NCBI GenBank assembly: GCA_963707895.1
Contig: CAVPRS010000007.1
Span: 62,001-126,000 of the forward strand
DNA from: Fodinibacter sp963707895
GTDB taxonomy: Bacteria > Actinomycetota > Actinomycetes > Actinomycetales > Dermatophilaceae
Length of the DNA stretch: 64,000 nt
Reading direction: 5' to 3'
Part shown: positions 43,952-52,785 of the stretch, in pieces
Layout of the letters: the number at the start of each line of letters is the position of its first letter
Position numbering within the stretch: position 1 is the stretch's first letter
The notes under the pieces: generated by a model
Databases searched by the model: none
What the model was told of the DNA's origin: nothing
Seen by the model: the letters and a program-made list of their open reading frames with translations, nothing else
Made by a program: the position numbers and the translations under genes

Positions 43952-45632
43952 TCACTTGCCGGTGCTGACCGTGACGGTGTCGAACGTCTCCGCCGTCAGG
44001 GGGCTCGGGACGAGACCCTGGACGTTGCCGCTGACCACGAGGGCCGGCGGGGAGTGGCTGACCGGGATTCCGGGCAGGTACTCCTCGGCGATCTGCTGGT
44101 TGATCTTCTTGTACGCGGCCTCACGCTCCGCCACGTCGACGATCGCGTCGGCCTTCTTCAGGTCCTGCGACAGCTGCTTGCCCCACGGGTACGCCTTCGT
44201 GTTGAAGTCGTTCTGGTCGTAGTTGGCGAAGAACGTGCCCAGGAAGTTGTCCGCGGCGTTGTAGTCACCGGTCCAGCCCAGGAGCCAGGCGTCGTACTTG
44301 TTGGCGTTGGTGTCGTCGAGGTAGCCGCCGTTCCAGGGCTTGCTGACCGTGTCGACCTTGATGCCGACGGCCTCGAGGTCCTTGGTGAACGCCGCGTGGA
44401 TCTTCTGCGGGTCCGGCATGTACGGACGCGAGACCTCGGTCGGGAACGCGAACTGCAGCGTCATGCCCTCGGCGCCGGCCTCCTTGAGCAGGGCCTTGGC
44501 CTTCTCGGGGTCGTAGCCACAGGGCTTGAGGTCGGTGTTGTAGCCCGACACGGTGTCGGGCATGAACTGCGTCGCGACCTTCGCGCCCTCGGGCAGCTGG
44601 GTCTGGACCATCTGGTCACGGTTGAGCGCGTGGCAGATCGCCTGGCGGACCCTGAGGTCCTTCAGCTTCGGGTTCTTTCCCCCGTTCAGCCCCATGTAGA
44701 GGATGTTGAACGCCGGGCGCACCGCGACCTGGTTGCCGTCGTCCTTCAGACCCTTCCAGTCCACCGGGTTCGGCAGGTCGTAGCCGTCGATCGAGCCGGC
44801 CTGCAGCTCCTGGCGACGGGTGCTCTCGTCGGGGATGATCTTGAAGACGAGCTTGCCGGTCTTCGGCTTCTCGCCGAAGTACTGGTCGTTGGCCACCAGG
44901 GTGACCGTCTTGTTGGCCTCGTCGTACTTGTCGAGCTTGTACGGGCCGATGCCGACCGGAGCCTGGGCGTAGGCCGGGTACTTGAAGCCCTCGCCCTCGG
45001 CGACGACGTTGTTGGCGTCACCGGCCTTGAGCGCGGTGGGCGACTGCATCGAGAACGAGTCGAGCGACAGGATCGTCGGGAAGCTCGAGGTCGACCGGGT
45101 GATGTTGATGACGGCGGTCGACGGGTCCTTGACCTCGCACGACTTGTACAGGGAGGTCTCCGGCTTGTCGCTGAAGCCGCCGAAGAAGTAGCCCCAGTAC
45201 TCGGCCGCGGTCTGACCCGCGCCCTTCTGGTTGAACATCCGGTCCATGTTGTAGCAGACGGCCTCGGCGTTGAACTCGGTGCCGTCGGAGAACTTCACAC
45301 CCTGCTTGAGCTTGAAGGTCCAGGACAGGCCGTCGGCTGGACGGCTCCCAGCTGTCGGCCAGGTCGGGCTCGACGTCCGCGGTGCCCTCCTTGACCCCCA
45401 GGAGACCGGAGTGCATCTGGCGGGTGACCCGGAAGGTCTCGCCATCGGTGGCGTAGAAGGGGTCGAACAGCTTGGGGGCGCCGGCAGCACCGAAGGTGAA
45501 CGTGTCCTTCACGTTCGAGGCCGTGCCACTGGATGCAGTGTTACCGGAGTCCCGATCTGACTGCGCGCAGGCGGTCAGGGTGAGGGCGGCCGCCGACAGG
45601 ACGACGATCGGCACCTTCCGCGTGTGCTTCAT
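43952..45632 (-). CDS. dppA: Oligopeptide-binding lipoprotein (SBP family 5), one frameshift
   Basis: About 559 residues. Lipoprotein signal MKHTRKVPIVVLSAAALTLT followed by the lipobox Cys (TAC) and a Ser/Thr-rich tether. Family 5 features: FDPFYATDGETFRVTRQMHSGL, WTFKLKQGVKFSDGTEFNAEAV, YPAYAQAPVGIGPYKLDKYD and VRQAICHALNRDQMV. A frameshift near 45345 lies between SWEPS and DGLSWTFKL; one extra base explains it. First gene of the importer operon; captures peptides outside the membrane and delivers them to DppBCDF. Confidence 0.87.
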
Positions 45633-45902
45633 CGATAAACCTCGCTTGGGTGTGCGAAACCTCGAGGCGTCCGGGTCGGACGGTCGAGCTGGCTCCGGCG
45701 ACCAGGCCCATAGCACGCACCCGTCCACCGTTGCGGGTGACCATAACGGCAAATGCGCGTGTTGAACCGGCCGGACACGAGTGGTTATCCAAGTGAGACC
45801 GAACGCCCCCACAGATCCTGCAGGCGGGCGCAAGGGTCCCCGCGGCCGCGTCCGCGGCCCCTGAGTGCAGGCTGGACGCCGCCTGCCAAACCCCTACACC
45901 GA

Positions 45903-45932
45903 TTGGGTCTGGAGCGCAATACCTGAGAGACT
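45903..45932 (+). promoter_or_regulatory. Probable leaderless promoter of typA
   Basis: TTGGGT (45903-45908), an 18-bp spacer and GAGACT (45927-45932) stand 7 nt before the ATG at 45940. No ribosome-binding sequence is present other than GGTAGGT directly against the start codon, so a leaderless mRNA is likely. Confidence 0.45.
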
Positions 45933-45939
45933 GGTAGGT

Positions 45940-47835
45940 ATGTCTGTCTCCCACCGCGACGATCTCCGCAACGTCGCCATCGTCGCTCACGTCGACCACG
46001 GCAAGACCACCCTGGTCGACAAGATGCTGTGGCAGTCGGGGGCCTTCGGCGAGCACGACCACATCGCCGACCGGGCGATGGACAGCGGTGACCTCGAGCG
46101 CGAGAAGGGCATCACGATCCTCGCGAAGAACACCGCCGTGCGCTACGCCGGCAAGGCGGCGCTCGACGCGGGCATCACCGACGGCATGACGATCAACATC
46201 ATCGACACCCCGGGCCACGCCGACTTCGGCGGTGAGGTCGAGCGCGGCCTGTCGATGGTCGACGGCGTCGTCCTCCTCGTCGACGCGAGCGAGGGCCCGC
46301 TGCCGCAGACCCGCTTCGTGCTGCGCAAGGCGCTCGCGCTGAAGATGCCCGTCGTGCTGTGCATCAACAAGGTCGACCGACCCGACGCGCGCATCGCCGA
46401 GGTCGTCGACGAGGTCTACGAGCTCTTCATGGACCTCCTCGTCGACGCCGACCACCACCAGGACCAGCTCGAGTTCCCCATCGTCTACGCCTCGGCCAAG
46501 GCCGGCCGCGCGTCCCTGACCCGTCCCGTCGACGGCGGCATGCCCGACGGCGACGACCTCGAGCCGCTGTTCCGCACGATCATCGAGACCATCCCGGCTC
46601 CGTCCTACGACCCCGAGGCCCCGCTCCAGGCGCACGTCACCAACCTCGACGCGTCCAACTTCCTGGGCCGCCTCGCCCTGCTGCGCGTGCACAACGGCAC
46701 CATCCGCAAGGGCCAGCAGGTGGCCTGGTGCCGCCGTGACGGCTCGGTCGAGAAGGTCAAGATCACCGAGCTGCTGATGACCGACGCCCTCGAGCGCCGC
46801 CCCGCCGAGCAGGCCGGGCCCGGCGACATCATCGCCGTGGCCGGCATCCCCGAGATCACCATCGGCGAGACCCTCGCCGACGCCGACGACCCGCGCCCGC
46901 TGCCGCTCATCACCGTCGACGAGCCCGCCATCTCGATGACGATCGGCATCAACACCAGCCCGATGGCCGGCCGCGTCAAGGGCGCCAAGGTCACCGCGCG
47001 CCTGGTCAAGGACCGCCTCGACCGCGAGCTGGTCGGCAACGTGTCGATGCGCGTGCTCCCCACCGAGCGCCCCGACGCCTGGGAGGTCCAGGGCCGTGGC
47101 GAGCTCGCGCTGGCGATCCTCGTCGAGCAGATGCGCCGCGAGGGCTACGAGCTCACCGTGGGCAAGCCGGTCGTCGTCACCCGCGTGGTCGACGGCAAGG
47201 TGCACGAGCCGATCGAGCGCGTCACCATCGACACCCCCGAGGAGTACCTCGGCCCGATCACGCAGCTGCTCGCCGCCCGCAAGGGTCGCCTGGAGCAGAT
47301 GACCAACCACGGCACCGGCTGGGTGCGCATGGAGTACCTGGTGCCCTCGCGCGGCCTGATCGGCTTCCGCACCCAGTTCCTCACCGACACCCGCGGCACC
47401 GGCATCGCCAACCACGTGTTCGAGGGCTACGAGCCGTGGGCCGGCGACATCTCCACCCGGATCAGCGGCTCGCTGGTGGCCGACCGCTCCGGTGCGGCGA
47501 CGGCCTACGCCATGGCCAACCTGCAGGAGCGCGGGTCGATGTTCATCGCCCCCACCACCGAGGTCTACGAGGGCATGATCGTCGGCGAGAACTCCCGCGT
47601 CGACGACATGGACGTCAACATCACCAAGGAGAAGAAGCTCACCAACGTGCGCTCCGCCGGTGCCGACGTCCTCGAGCGGCTCGCGCCGCCGCGCAGCCTC
47701 TCGCTCGAGCAGTCGCTCGAGTTCTGCCGCGAGGACGAGTGCGTCGAGGTCACCCCCGAGGGGATCCGGCTGCGCAAGGTCGAGCTCGACCAGACCCTGC
47801 GCGCCCGCGCCGCCGCACGGGCGAGGAAGAGCTGA
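45940..47835 (+). CDS. typA: GTPase TypA/BipA
   Basis: 631 residues, full family length. Ribosome-associated translational GTPase involved in 50S assembly and stress adaptation. G1 AHVDHGKT at 16-23, the switch I Thr in EREKGITI, G3 DTPGHADF, G4 NKVD and the BipA C-terminal domain (SRGLIGFRTQFLTDTRGTG). Divergent from the peptide-importer operon and only 6 bp from the LpqW-like gene, as typA and lpqW are adjacent in M. tuberculosis. Start fixed by homology and the -10 box 7 nt upstream. Confidence 0.96.
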   Translation: MSVSHRDDLRNVAIVAHVDHGKTTLVDKMLWQSGAFGEHDHIADRAMDSGDLEREKGITILAKNTAVRYAGKAALDAGITDGMTINIIDTPGHADFGGEVERGLSMVDGVVLLVDASEGPLPQTRFVLRKALALKMPVVLCINKVDRPDARIAEVVDEVYELFMDLLVDADHHQDQLEFPIVYASAKAGRASLTRPVDGGMPDGDDLEPLFRTIIETIPAPSYDPEAPLQAHVTNLDASNFLGRLALLRVHNGTIRKGQQVAWCRRDGSVEKVKITELLMTDALERRPAEQAGPGDIIAVAGIPEITIGETLADADDPRPLPLITVDEPAISMTIGINTSPMAGRVKGAKVTARLVKDRLDRELVGNVSMRVLPTERPDAWEVQGRGELALAILVEQMRREGYELTVGKPVVVTRVVDGKVHEPIERVTIDTPEEYLGPITQLLAARKGRLEQMTNHGTGWVRMEYLVPSRGLIGFRTQFLTDTRGTGIANHVFEGYEPWAGDISTRISGSLVADRSGAATAYAMANLQERGSMFIAPTTEVYEGMIVGENSRVDDMDVNITKEKKLTNVRSAGADVLERLAPPRSLSLEQSLEFCREDECVEVTPEGIRLRKVELDQTLRARAAARARKS

Positions 47836-47841
47836 CCGCAG

Positions 47842-49695
47842 GTGGCACGGAAGGACAACCGAGGCACGCCCCCGGCCCCGACTCGCGCGAGCCGTCGCTC
47901 GCGACGTCGTCGTCGTCGGCCGGGCATCCTCACCACCGTCGTGGGGGCGCTGCTGGTCGCGGCACTCGCGGTGGTCGCCGGTGTGTTCGTCTTCGGCGAC
48001 AAGGCACCGGCCGACCCCGAGAAGGCCATCCCGACCTCCGCGGTCGGTGACCGCGTCGACACCGACGGCGGCACGCTGCACGCGCTCGCGCTCGGCCCGG
48101 TCGTCACCTGGGACCCGCAGCGGATCGCCTCGAGCGACGACGTCGCGTTCGCCGGGCGGATGTTCGCGCGGTCGCTGACGGCGTACGCGCCGAACACCGA
48201 CCCCGACCACCAGGCCGACCTGGTCGGCGACCTCGCGACCGACACGGGCACGGCGAGCAAGGACCTCAGGACCTGGTCGTTCACCCTGCGCGACGGCGTG
48301 CGCTGGCAGGACGGCAGCCCCGTGACCTGCGCCGACGTCGCCTACGGCATCTCGCGGACCTTCGCCACCGACGTCGTCAAGGGTGGCCCCACCGACGCCC
48401 TCGCGGTGCTCGCCATCCCGCGCGAGCCCGACGGCACCAGCACCTACACCGGCCCCTACGCCACCGGCGCGAAGGCCGCGGCCGCCCAGAAGGCGTTCGA
48501 CAAGGCCGTCAGCTGCAAGGGCCAGACGATCACGTTCGCGCTGAGCAGCCCGCTCGCTGACTTCAACGAGCTGGTCAGCCAGCCCGCGTTCGGCCCGGTC
48601 AAGAAGTCGGCCGACCGCGGCGCCGAGGGCACCTTCGACGTCTTCTCGGCCGGCCCCTACATGCTCAAGAGCAGCTGGGAGCAGGGCAAGGGCGGCACCT
48701 GGGTGCGCAACCCGAACTGGAACCGGGGCAGCGACCCGGTGCGCCGGGCGCACGCCGACCAGGTGCTCTACCAGGAGGGGCTCGACACCCAGGCCGTGGC
48801 CCAGCAGATCATGGCCGACGGCGAGACCGGCCGCGTCTCGGTGTCGCTCGGCTCGGCCCCCCCGGCGATCCAGCAGCACATCACGGCCGTGCAGAGCCTC
48901 GAGGAGCGCTCGGTCAACCCCCGCACCGGCGTCGTCGACTACCTCGTGCCCAACGTGCGCAGCAAGGTGTTCGCCGACGAGAAGGTGCGCCTGGCCCTCG
49001 CCGCGGCGACCAACCGCGACGCCTACGTCACCGCCATCGGCGGCGGCACGTCGGCCGACCCGGCGCTCTCGATCATCCCCAAGTCGCTCCCGGCCGCGCA
49101 CGGGGTCGACCCGGTCGGGGCAGGCACCCGCGGCGACGCGGCGAAGGCGAAGGCCCTGCTGACCGAGGCCGGGGTCACCACCCCGCTGCCCTTCACCGTG
49201 GCCTACCGCTCGAACCCGACCGCCGACAAGGCGATGGCGGCCCTCGTGGCCGGGTGGCGGCTGGCCGGGTTCGACCCGCAGACCCGCCCGATCACCGACG
49301 ACTACTTCACGGCCATCAGCGACCCCGCCCTGGCCGGCGAGGTCGACCTGTTCTGGTCGAACTGGGCCCCGGCCTGGGCCTCGGCCTCGACGATCCTGCC
49401 CCCGCTGTTCGACAGCTCGATCAACATCACCAAGGTCGGGCCGGGCCGCGACTACGGCTACTGGGGCGACAAGGAGCTCGACGCCCAGATGGCCAAGGTC
49501 AACACGATCGCCGACCGCGCCACCCGCGAGAAGGCCTGGGCCGACATCGACGCCTCGCTGCTGGCGAAGGGCGCCTACATCGGCCTCGCCGAGCGCCGCG
49601 CCCTCTACATCGCCGGGTCCGACGTGCGGAACCTGTCGGCCAACACCGTCGCCGGCGGTGTCGTCGAGTTCGCCGACATCGCGGTGGCCCCGTGA
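47842..49695 (+). CDS. Solute-binding-protein-like membrane-anchored protein (LpqW position)
   Basis: 617 residues. Basic N-terminus (SRRSRRRRRRPG), one membrane helix (VVGALLVAALAVVAGVFVF) and an SBP family 5 fold (WSFTLRDGVRWQDGSPVTCADVAYGI; GPYMLKSSWEQG; KVRLALAAATNRDAYV). No lipobox Cys is visible, so it is anchored by the helix rather than by lipid. In M. tuberculosis the gene between typA and mshB is lpqW, an SBP-like lipoprotein that steers mannosylated-lipid synthesis rather than transport. I propose orthology from position. The GTG start follows typA by 6 bp and its stop overlaps the mshB GTG (GTGA). Confidence 0.75.
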   Translation: MARKDNRGTPPAPTRASRRSRRRRRRPGILTTVVGALLVAALAVVAGVFVFGDKAPADPEKAIPTSAVGDRVDTDGGTLHALALGPVVTWDPQRIASSDDVAFAGRMFARSLTAYAPNTDPDHQADLVGDLATDTGTASKDLRTWSFTLRDGVRWQDGSPVTCADVAYGISRTFATDVVKGGPTDALAVLAIPREPDGTSTYTGPYATGAKAAAAQKAFDKAVSCKGQTITFALSSPLADFNELVSQPAFGPVKKSADRGAEGTFDVFSAGPYMLKSSWEQGKGGTWVRNPNWNRGSDPVRRAHADQVLYQEGLDTQAVAQQIMADGETGRVSVSLGSAPPAIQQHITAVQSLEERSVNPRTGVVDYLVPNVRSKVFADEKVRLALAAATNRDAYVTAIGGGTSADPALSIIPKSLPAAHGVDPVGAGTRGDAAKAKALLTEAGVTTPLPFTVAYRSNPTADKAMAALVAGWRLAGFDPQTRPITDDYFTAISDPALAGEVDLFWSNWAPAWASASTILPPLFDSSINITKVGPGRDYGYWGDKELDAQMAKVNTIADRATREKAWADIDASLLAKGAYIGLAERRALYIAGSDVRNLSANTVAGGVVEFADIAVAP

Positions 49696-50567
49696 CCGGG
49701 CTGCTCGACGGCCTCCGGGTCGAGCGGCGGACCCCGCGCCTGCTCTTCGTGCACGCGCACCCCGACGACGAGACGCTCGCCACCGGTGTCGCGATCGCGC
49801 ACCACGTGGCCCGCGGCGACGACGTGCACGTGCTCACCTGCACCCTCGGCGAGGAGGGCGAGGTCATCCCGCCCGAGCTCGCGCACCTCGAGGGCGCCGA
49901 GGGTGACCCGCTCGCCGCGCACCGCCGCGAGGAGCTGCGTGGCGCGATGGACGTGCTCGGCGTGACCCACCACCTGCTGGGGGTGTCCGCCGACGGCGAG
50001 CCCACGACATACCGCGACTCGGGGATGGCGGGCTCCGCGGCCGCCGCCCACCCCCGCGCCTGGGCGGGCGTCGACCTCGCCGACGCCGCGGCGTCGGTGC
50101 GGGCCGTCATCGACGACCTGCGCCCCGACGTCGTCGTCACCTACGACCACACCGGCGGCTACGGGCACCCCGACCACGTGCGCACCCACGAGGCCACCTG
50201 CCACGCGGTCGCGACGGCCGCGGAGGTACCCGTGCTGTATGCCGTGCTCACCCCGCTGACCTGGGCGGTCGACGACCGTGCGTGGCTGGCGGCACACGTG
50301 CCCACCGGCGAGGGCTGGGTCGTCCCGGGCGAGGACGACCCGTTCCCGTCGCAGGTCGTGCCCGACCCCGTGGTGACCCACAGCGTGGTCGACCCCTCCG
50401 TCGTGCCGGTGCAGTCGCGGGCGCTGGAGTGCCATGCCACGCAGGTCGTGGTGGGTGAGGGGTGGTATGCCTTGTCCAACCACGTCGTGTCCCGCCTCGC
50501 CGGCCGGGAGGGCTACGCACGACTCGACCCGGCGACCGGCCGGCCGATCCCCGAGGGAGCACCGTGA
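49692..50567 (+). CDS. mshB: MshB, N-acetyl-1-D-myo-inositol-2-amino-2-deoxy-alpha-D-glucopyranoside deacetylase
   Basis: 291 residues. Removes acetate from GlcNAc-inositol, the second hydrolytic step of mycothiol synthesis. Zinc motif AHPDDE at 22-27 (His23, Asp26) and a second His in YGHPDHVRTHEA (about residue 160), plus YDHTGGYGHPDH and the family N-terminus RLLFVHAHPDDETLATG. Start GTG overlaps the stop of the LpqW-like gene. Location between typA and fdxA/dapC matches mycobacterial order. Coupled to a flavin reductase gene downstream. Confidence 0.92.
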   Translation: MTGLLDGLRVERRTPRLLFVHAHPDDETLATGVAIAHHVARGDDVHVLTCTLGEEGEVIPPELAHLEGAEGDPLAAHRREELRGAMDVLGVTHHLLGVSADGEPTTYRDSGMAGSAAAAHPRAWAGVDLADAAASVRAVIDDLRPDVVVTYDHTGGYGHPDHVRTHEATCHAVATAAEVPVLYAVLTPLTWAVDDRAWLAAHVPTGEGWVVPGEDDPFPSQVVPDPVVTHSVVDPSVVPVQSRALECHATQVVVGEGWYALSNHVVSRLAGREGYARLDPATGRPIPEGAP

Positions 50568-51058
50568 GCGACGACCTCGACCCCGCGCGCTTCCGGCTGG
50601 CCATGGGCCGGCTCGCGGCGGGGGTCAGCGTGCTCACCACGTTCTCCGAGGGCAACGACCACGCGATGACGGCCGACACCCTCACCTCGGTGTCGCTCGA
50701 CCCCCTGCTGGTGCTGGTCTGTGCCGAGATCGAGACCCGTTGGCACGATGCCGTGCTCGGCGCGGGGGTGTTCGGGGTCAGCGTGCTGGCCGCCGACCAG
50801 CGCCCGCTCTCGCAGTGGTTCGCCACCCGCGGGCGCCCGCTGCACGGCCAGCTCGACCGGGCCCCCCACCACCGCGGTCAGGCCACTGGTGTCGCGCTGC
50901 TCGACGGCGCGCTGATGCACCTCGAGTGCCGCACCACCGACATCCACCCGGCGGGCGACCACGCCATCGTCGTGGCCGAGGTGCTGTCGATCTCGCTGCC
51001 CGACACCGTGGGCCCGGCCCTGGTCCACTTCCGCGGCAGCTACGGGAGCATCGCATGA
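50564..51058 (+). CDS. Flavin reductase-like FMN-binding protein
   Basis: 164 residues. Flavin_Reduct domain with RLAMGRLAAGVSVLTTFSEGNDHAMTA region (FMN isoalloxazine site), TSVSLDPLLVLVCAE, and FGVSVLAADQRPLSQWFATRG, the usual order in flavin:NAD(P)H reductases of two-component monooxygenases. GTG start overlaps the mshB stop (GTGA) and its stop overlaps the vanW-like ATG, so it is made with both. No partner oxygenase is nearby. Could also be a heme-utilisation-type FMN protein. Confidence 0.85.
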   Translation: MSDDLDPARFRLAMGRLAAGVSVLTTFSEGNDHAMTADTLTSVSLDPLLVLVCAEIETRWHDAVLGAGVFGVSVLAADQRPLSQWFATRGRPLHGQLDRAPHHRGQATGVALLDGALMHLECRTTDIHPAGDHAIVVAEVLSISLPDTVGPALVHFRGSYGSIA

Positions 51059-52776
51059 GCCTCGACACCCTCACCGACGAGGTCGACTGGGAGGAGCGCC
51101 CCCCGGAGCGCCCTCGCTGGCCCCTCGTCGTGGCCGGTGCCCTGCTGGCCTTCCTCGCCGTCTACGTCGCGGCCGCAGCCTGGTTCGGCGACCGCGTGCC
51201 GCGCGGCACCACCGTGTCCGGAGTGGCCGTCGGCGGCCAGAGCGGCGACGAGGCCACGGCCACCCTCACGACCGCGCTCGGCTCGGTGGCGGCGAAGCCG
51301 ATCGTGCTGACCTCCACGGCCGGCAAGGTGCGCACGACCCCGAAGGCCCTCGGCCTGCAGGTCGACGTCCGCAGGACCGTCGACGGCCTGGTCGGCTTCT
51401 CGCTGTCGCCGGCCGCGATGTGGGCCCACGTCGCGGGCGGCTCGGCCCAGCCGGCGGTCGTGACCGTCGACGACGAGGCCTTCGCGGCCACCGTCGACAA
51501 GGCGCGCGGCAAGCTCGACGCCAAGCCGGTCGAGGGCGCGATCTCGCTCAAGGGCGGGAAGGTCACCGTCAAGGCCCCGGTCACGGGGACGACCACCGAC
51601 GTCCCGGGCACCGCCGATGCCGTGCGTCGCTGGTGGCCGGGGGAGCGCACCGTGGAGGTCGCGGCATCCGCGGCACCGCCGAAGGTCACCGCCGACGAGC
51701 TGGCGCGCGTGCGCAGCGAGTTCGCCGACATCGCCGTCTCCGGCCCGGTCACCGTCTCGGCGAACGGGAAGTCGTTCACGGTGGCCCCCAAGGCGTTCGT
51801 CCCCGCGGTGGTGCTCACCCCCGACGCCTCCGGGACCATCACCCCTCGCGCCGACCCGAAGAAGCTGGCCGCCGTCGTGCACGCGGCAGCCGAGGACGCC
51901 GACGTCGAGGTCGAGGCCAAGGACGCCGTCGTCACCTTCTCCGGCCGCACCCCCACCGTGAAGCCGCACGTGGCCGGGATCGCGCTCGACGACACCTCCC
52001 TCGCGACCGAGGTGTGGAAGGCCATCTCGAGCACGACGCGCACGGCCACGGTCGCCACGAAGCCCACCGAGCCGACCTTCACCACCGCCGTGGCCAAGGC
52101 GACCCTGCCCAAGGAGAAGATCTCCTCCTTCACCACGCAGTTCCCCGTCGGCCAGCCGCGGGTGCACAACATCAAGCTGGCCTCGCGGATCATCAACGGC
52201 ACCTACATCCCCCCGGGCGAGCAGTTCAGCATGAACGGCATCCTCGGTGAGCGCACCGCGGCCAAGGGCTACATCGAGGCCGGCATCATCCGTGAAGGGC
52301 GCGCCGCGACGTCGTACGGCGGCGGCATCTCGCAGGTGTCGACGACGATCTTCAACGCCGCCTTCTTCTCCGGCATGCAGCTCGACGCCTGGACGCCGCA
52401 CTACTACTACATCTCGCGCTACCCCGAGGGTCGCGAGGCGACGATCTCCTGGCCCGACCTGCACAACAAGTTCACCAACACCACCGACGGCGGTGTGCTG
52501 ATCCAGATCTCGGTGACCGACTCGTCGATCACGGTGAGCTTCTGGGGCACCAAGAAGTACGACGTCACCGCGACGAAGAGCGCGCGCTACGACATCGTGC
52601 AGCCGAGGAAGTACAGCGATCCCGGGCCCGACTGCCTCGACCAGGCGCCGGTGCCCGGGTTCAAGGTCGACGTGGGGCGGATCCTCAAGCAGAACGGCAA
52701 GGTCGTGAAGACCCAGAAGTTCACGACCAACTACCGCCCCGAGGACGACGTGACGTGCACCAATCCCAAGCCGTAG
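51055..52776 (+). CDS. VanW family protein with peptidoglycan-binding-like repeats
   Basis: 573 residues. Short cytoplasmic N-terminus, one helix (WPLVVAGALLAFLAVYVAAAAWF), two or more extracellular PG_binding_4-like repeats (VTVDDEAFAATVDKARGKLDAKPV; KKLAAVVHAAAEDADVEVEAKD), then the VanW domain (NIKLASRIINGTYIPPGEQF, SYGGGISQVSTTIFNAAFFSG, and HYYYISRYPEGREATISWP). Role in the cell envelope is assumed; biochemistry of VanW is unknown. Last of four translationally coupled genes after typA. Convergent with the GNAT gene, 9 bp apart. Confidence 0.88.
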   Translation: MSLDTLTDEVDWEERPPERPRWPLVVAGALLAFLAVYVAAAAWFGDRVPRGTTVSGVAVGGQSGDEATATLTTALGSVAAKPIVLTSTAGKVRTTPKALGLQVDVRRTVDGLVGFSLSPAAMWAHVAGGSAQPAVVTVDDEAFAATVDKARGKLDAKPVEGAISLKGGKVTVKAPVTGTTTDVPGTADAVRRWWPGERTVEVAASAAPPKVTADELARVRSEFADIAVSGPVTVSANGKSFTVAPKAFVPAVVLTPDASGTITPRADPKKLAAVVHAAAEDADVEVEAKDAVVTFSGRTPTVKPHVAGIALDDTSLATEVWKAISSTTRTATVATKPTEPTFTTAVAKATLPKEKISSFTTQFPVGQPRVHNIKLASRIINGTYIPPGEQFSMNGILGERTAAKGYIEAGIIREGRAATSYGGGISQVSTTIFNAAFFSGMQLDAWTPHYYYISRYPEGREATISWPDLHNKFTNTTDGGVLIQISVTDSSITVSFWGTKKYDVTATKSARYDIVQPRKYSDPGPDCLDQAPVPGFKVDVGRILKQNGKVVKTQKFTTNYRPEDDVTCTNPKP

Positions 52777-52785
52777 CGTCGGGCT

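Noticed and set aside
45541..49101. 1,186-codon open frame on the minus strand opposite typA and the LpqW-like gene
   Set aside because: Antisense shadow of two well-supported genes in very GC-rich DNA; translation is Arg/Val/Asp/Gly-biased without any domain.
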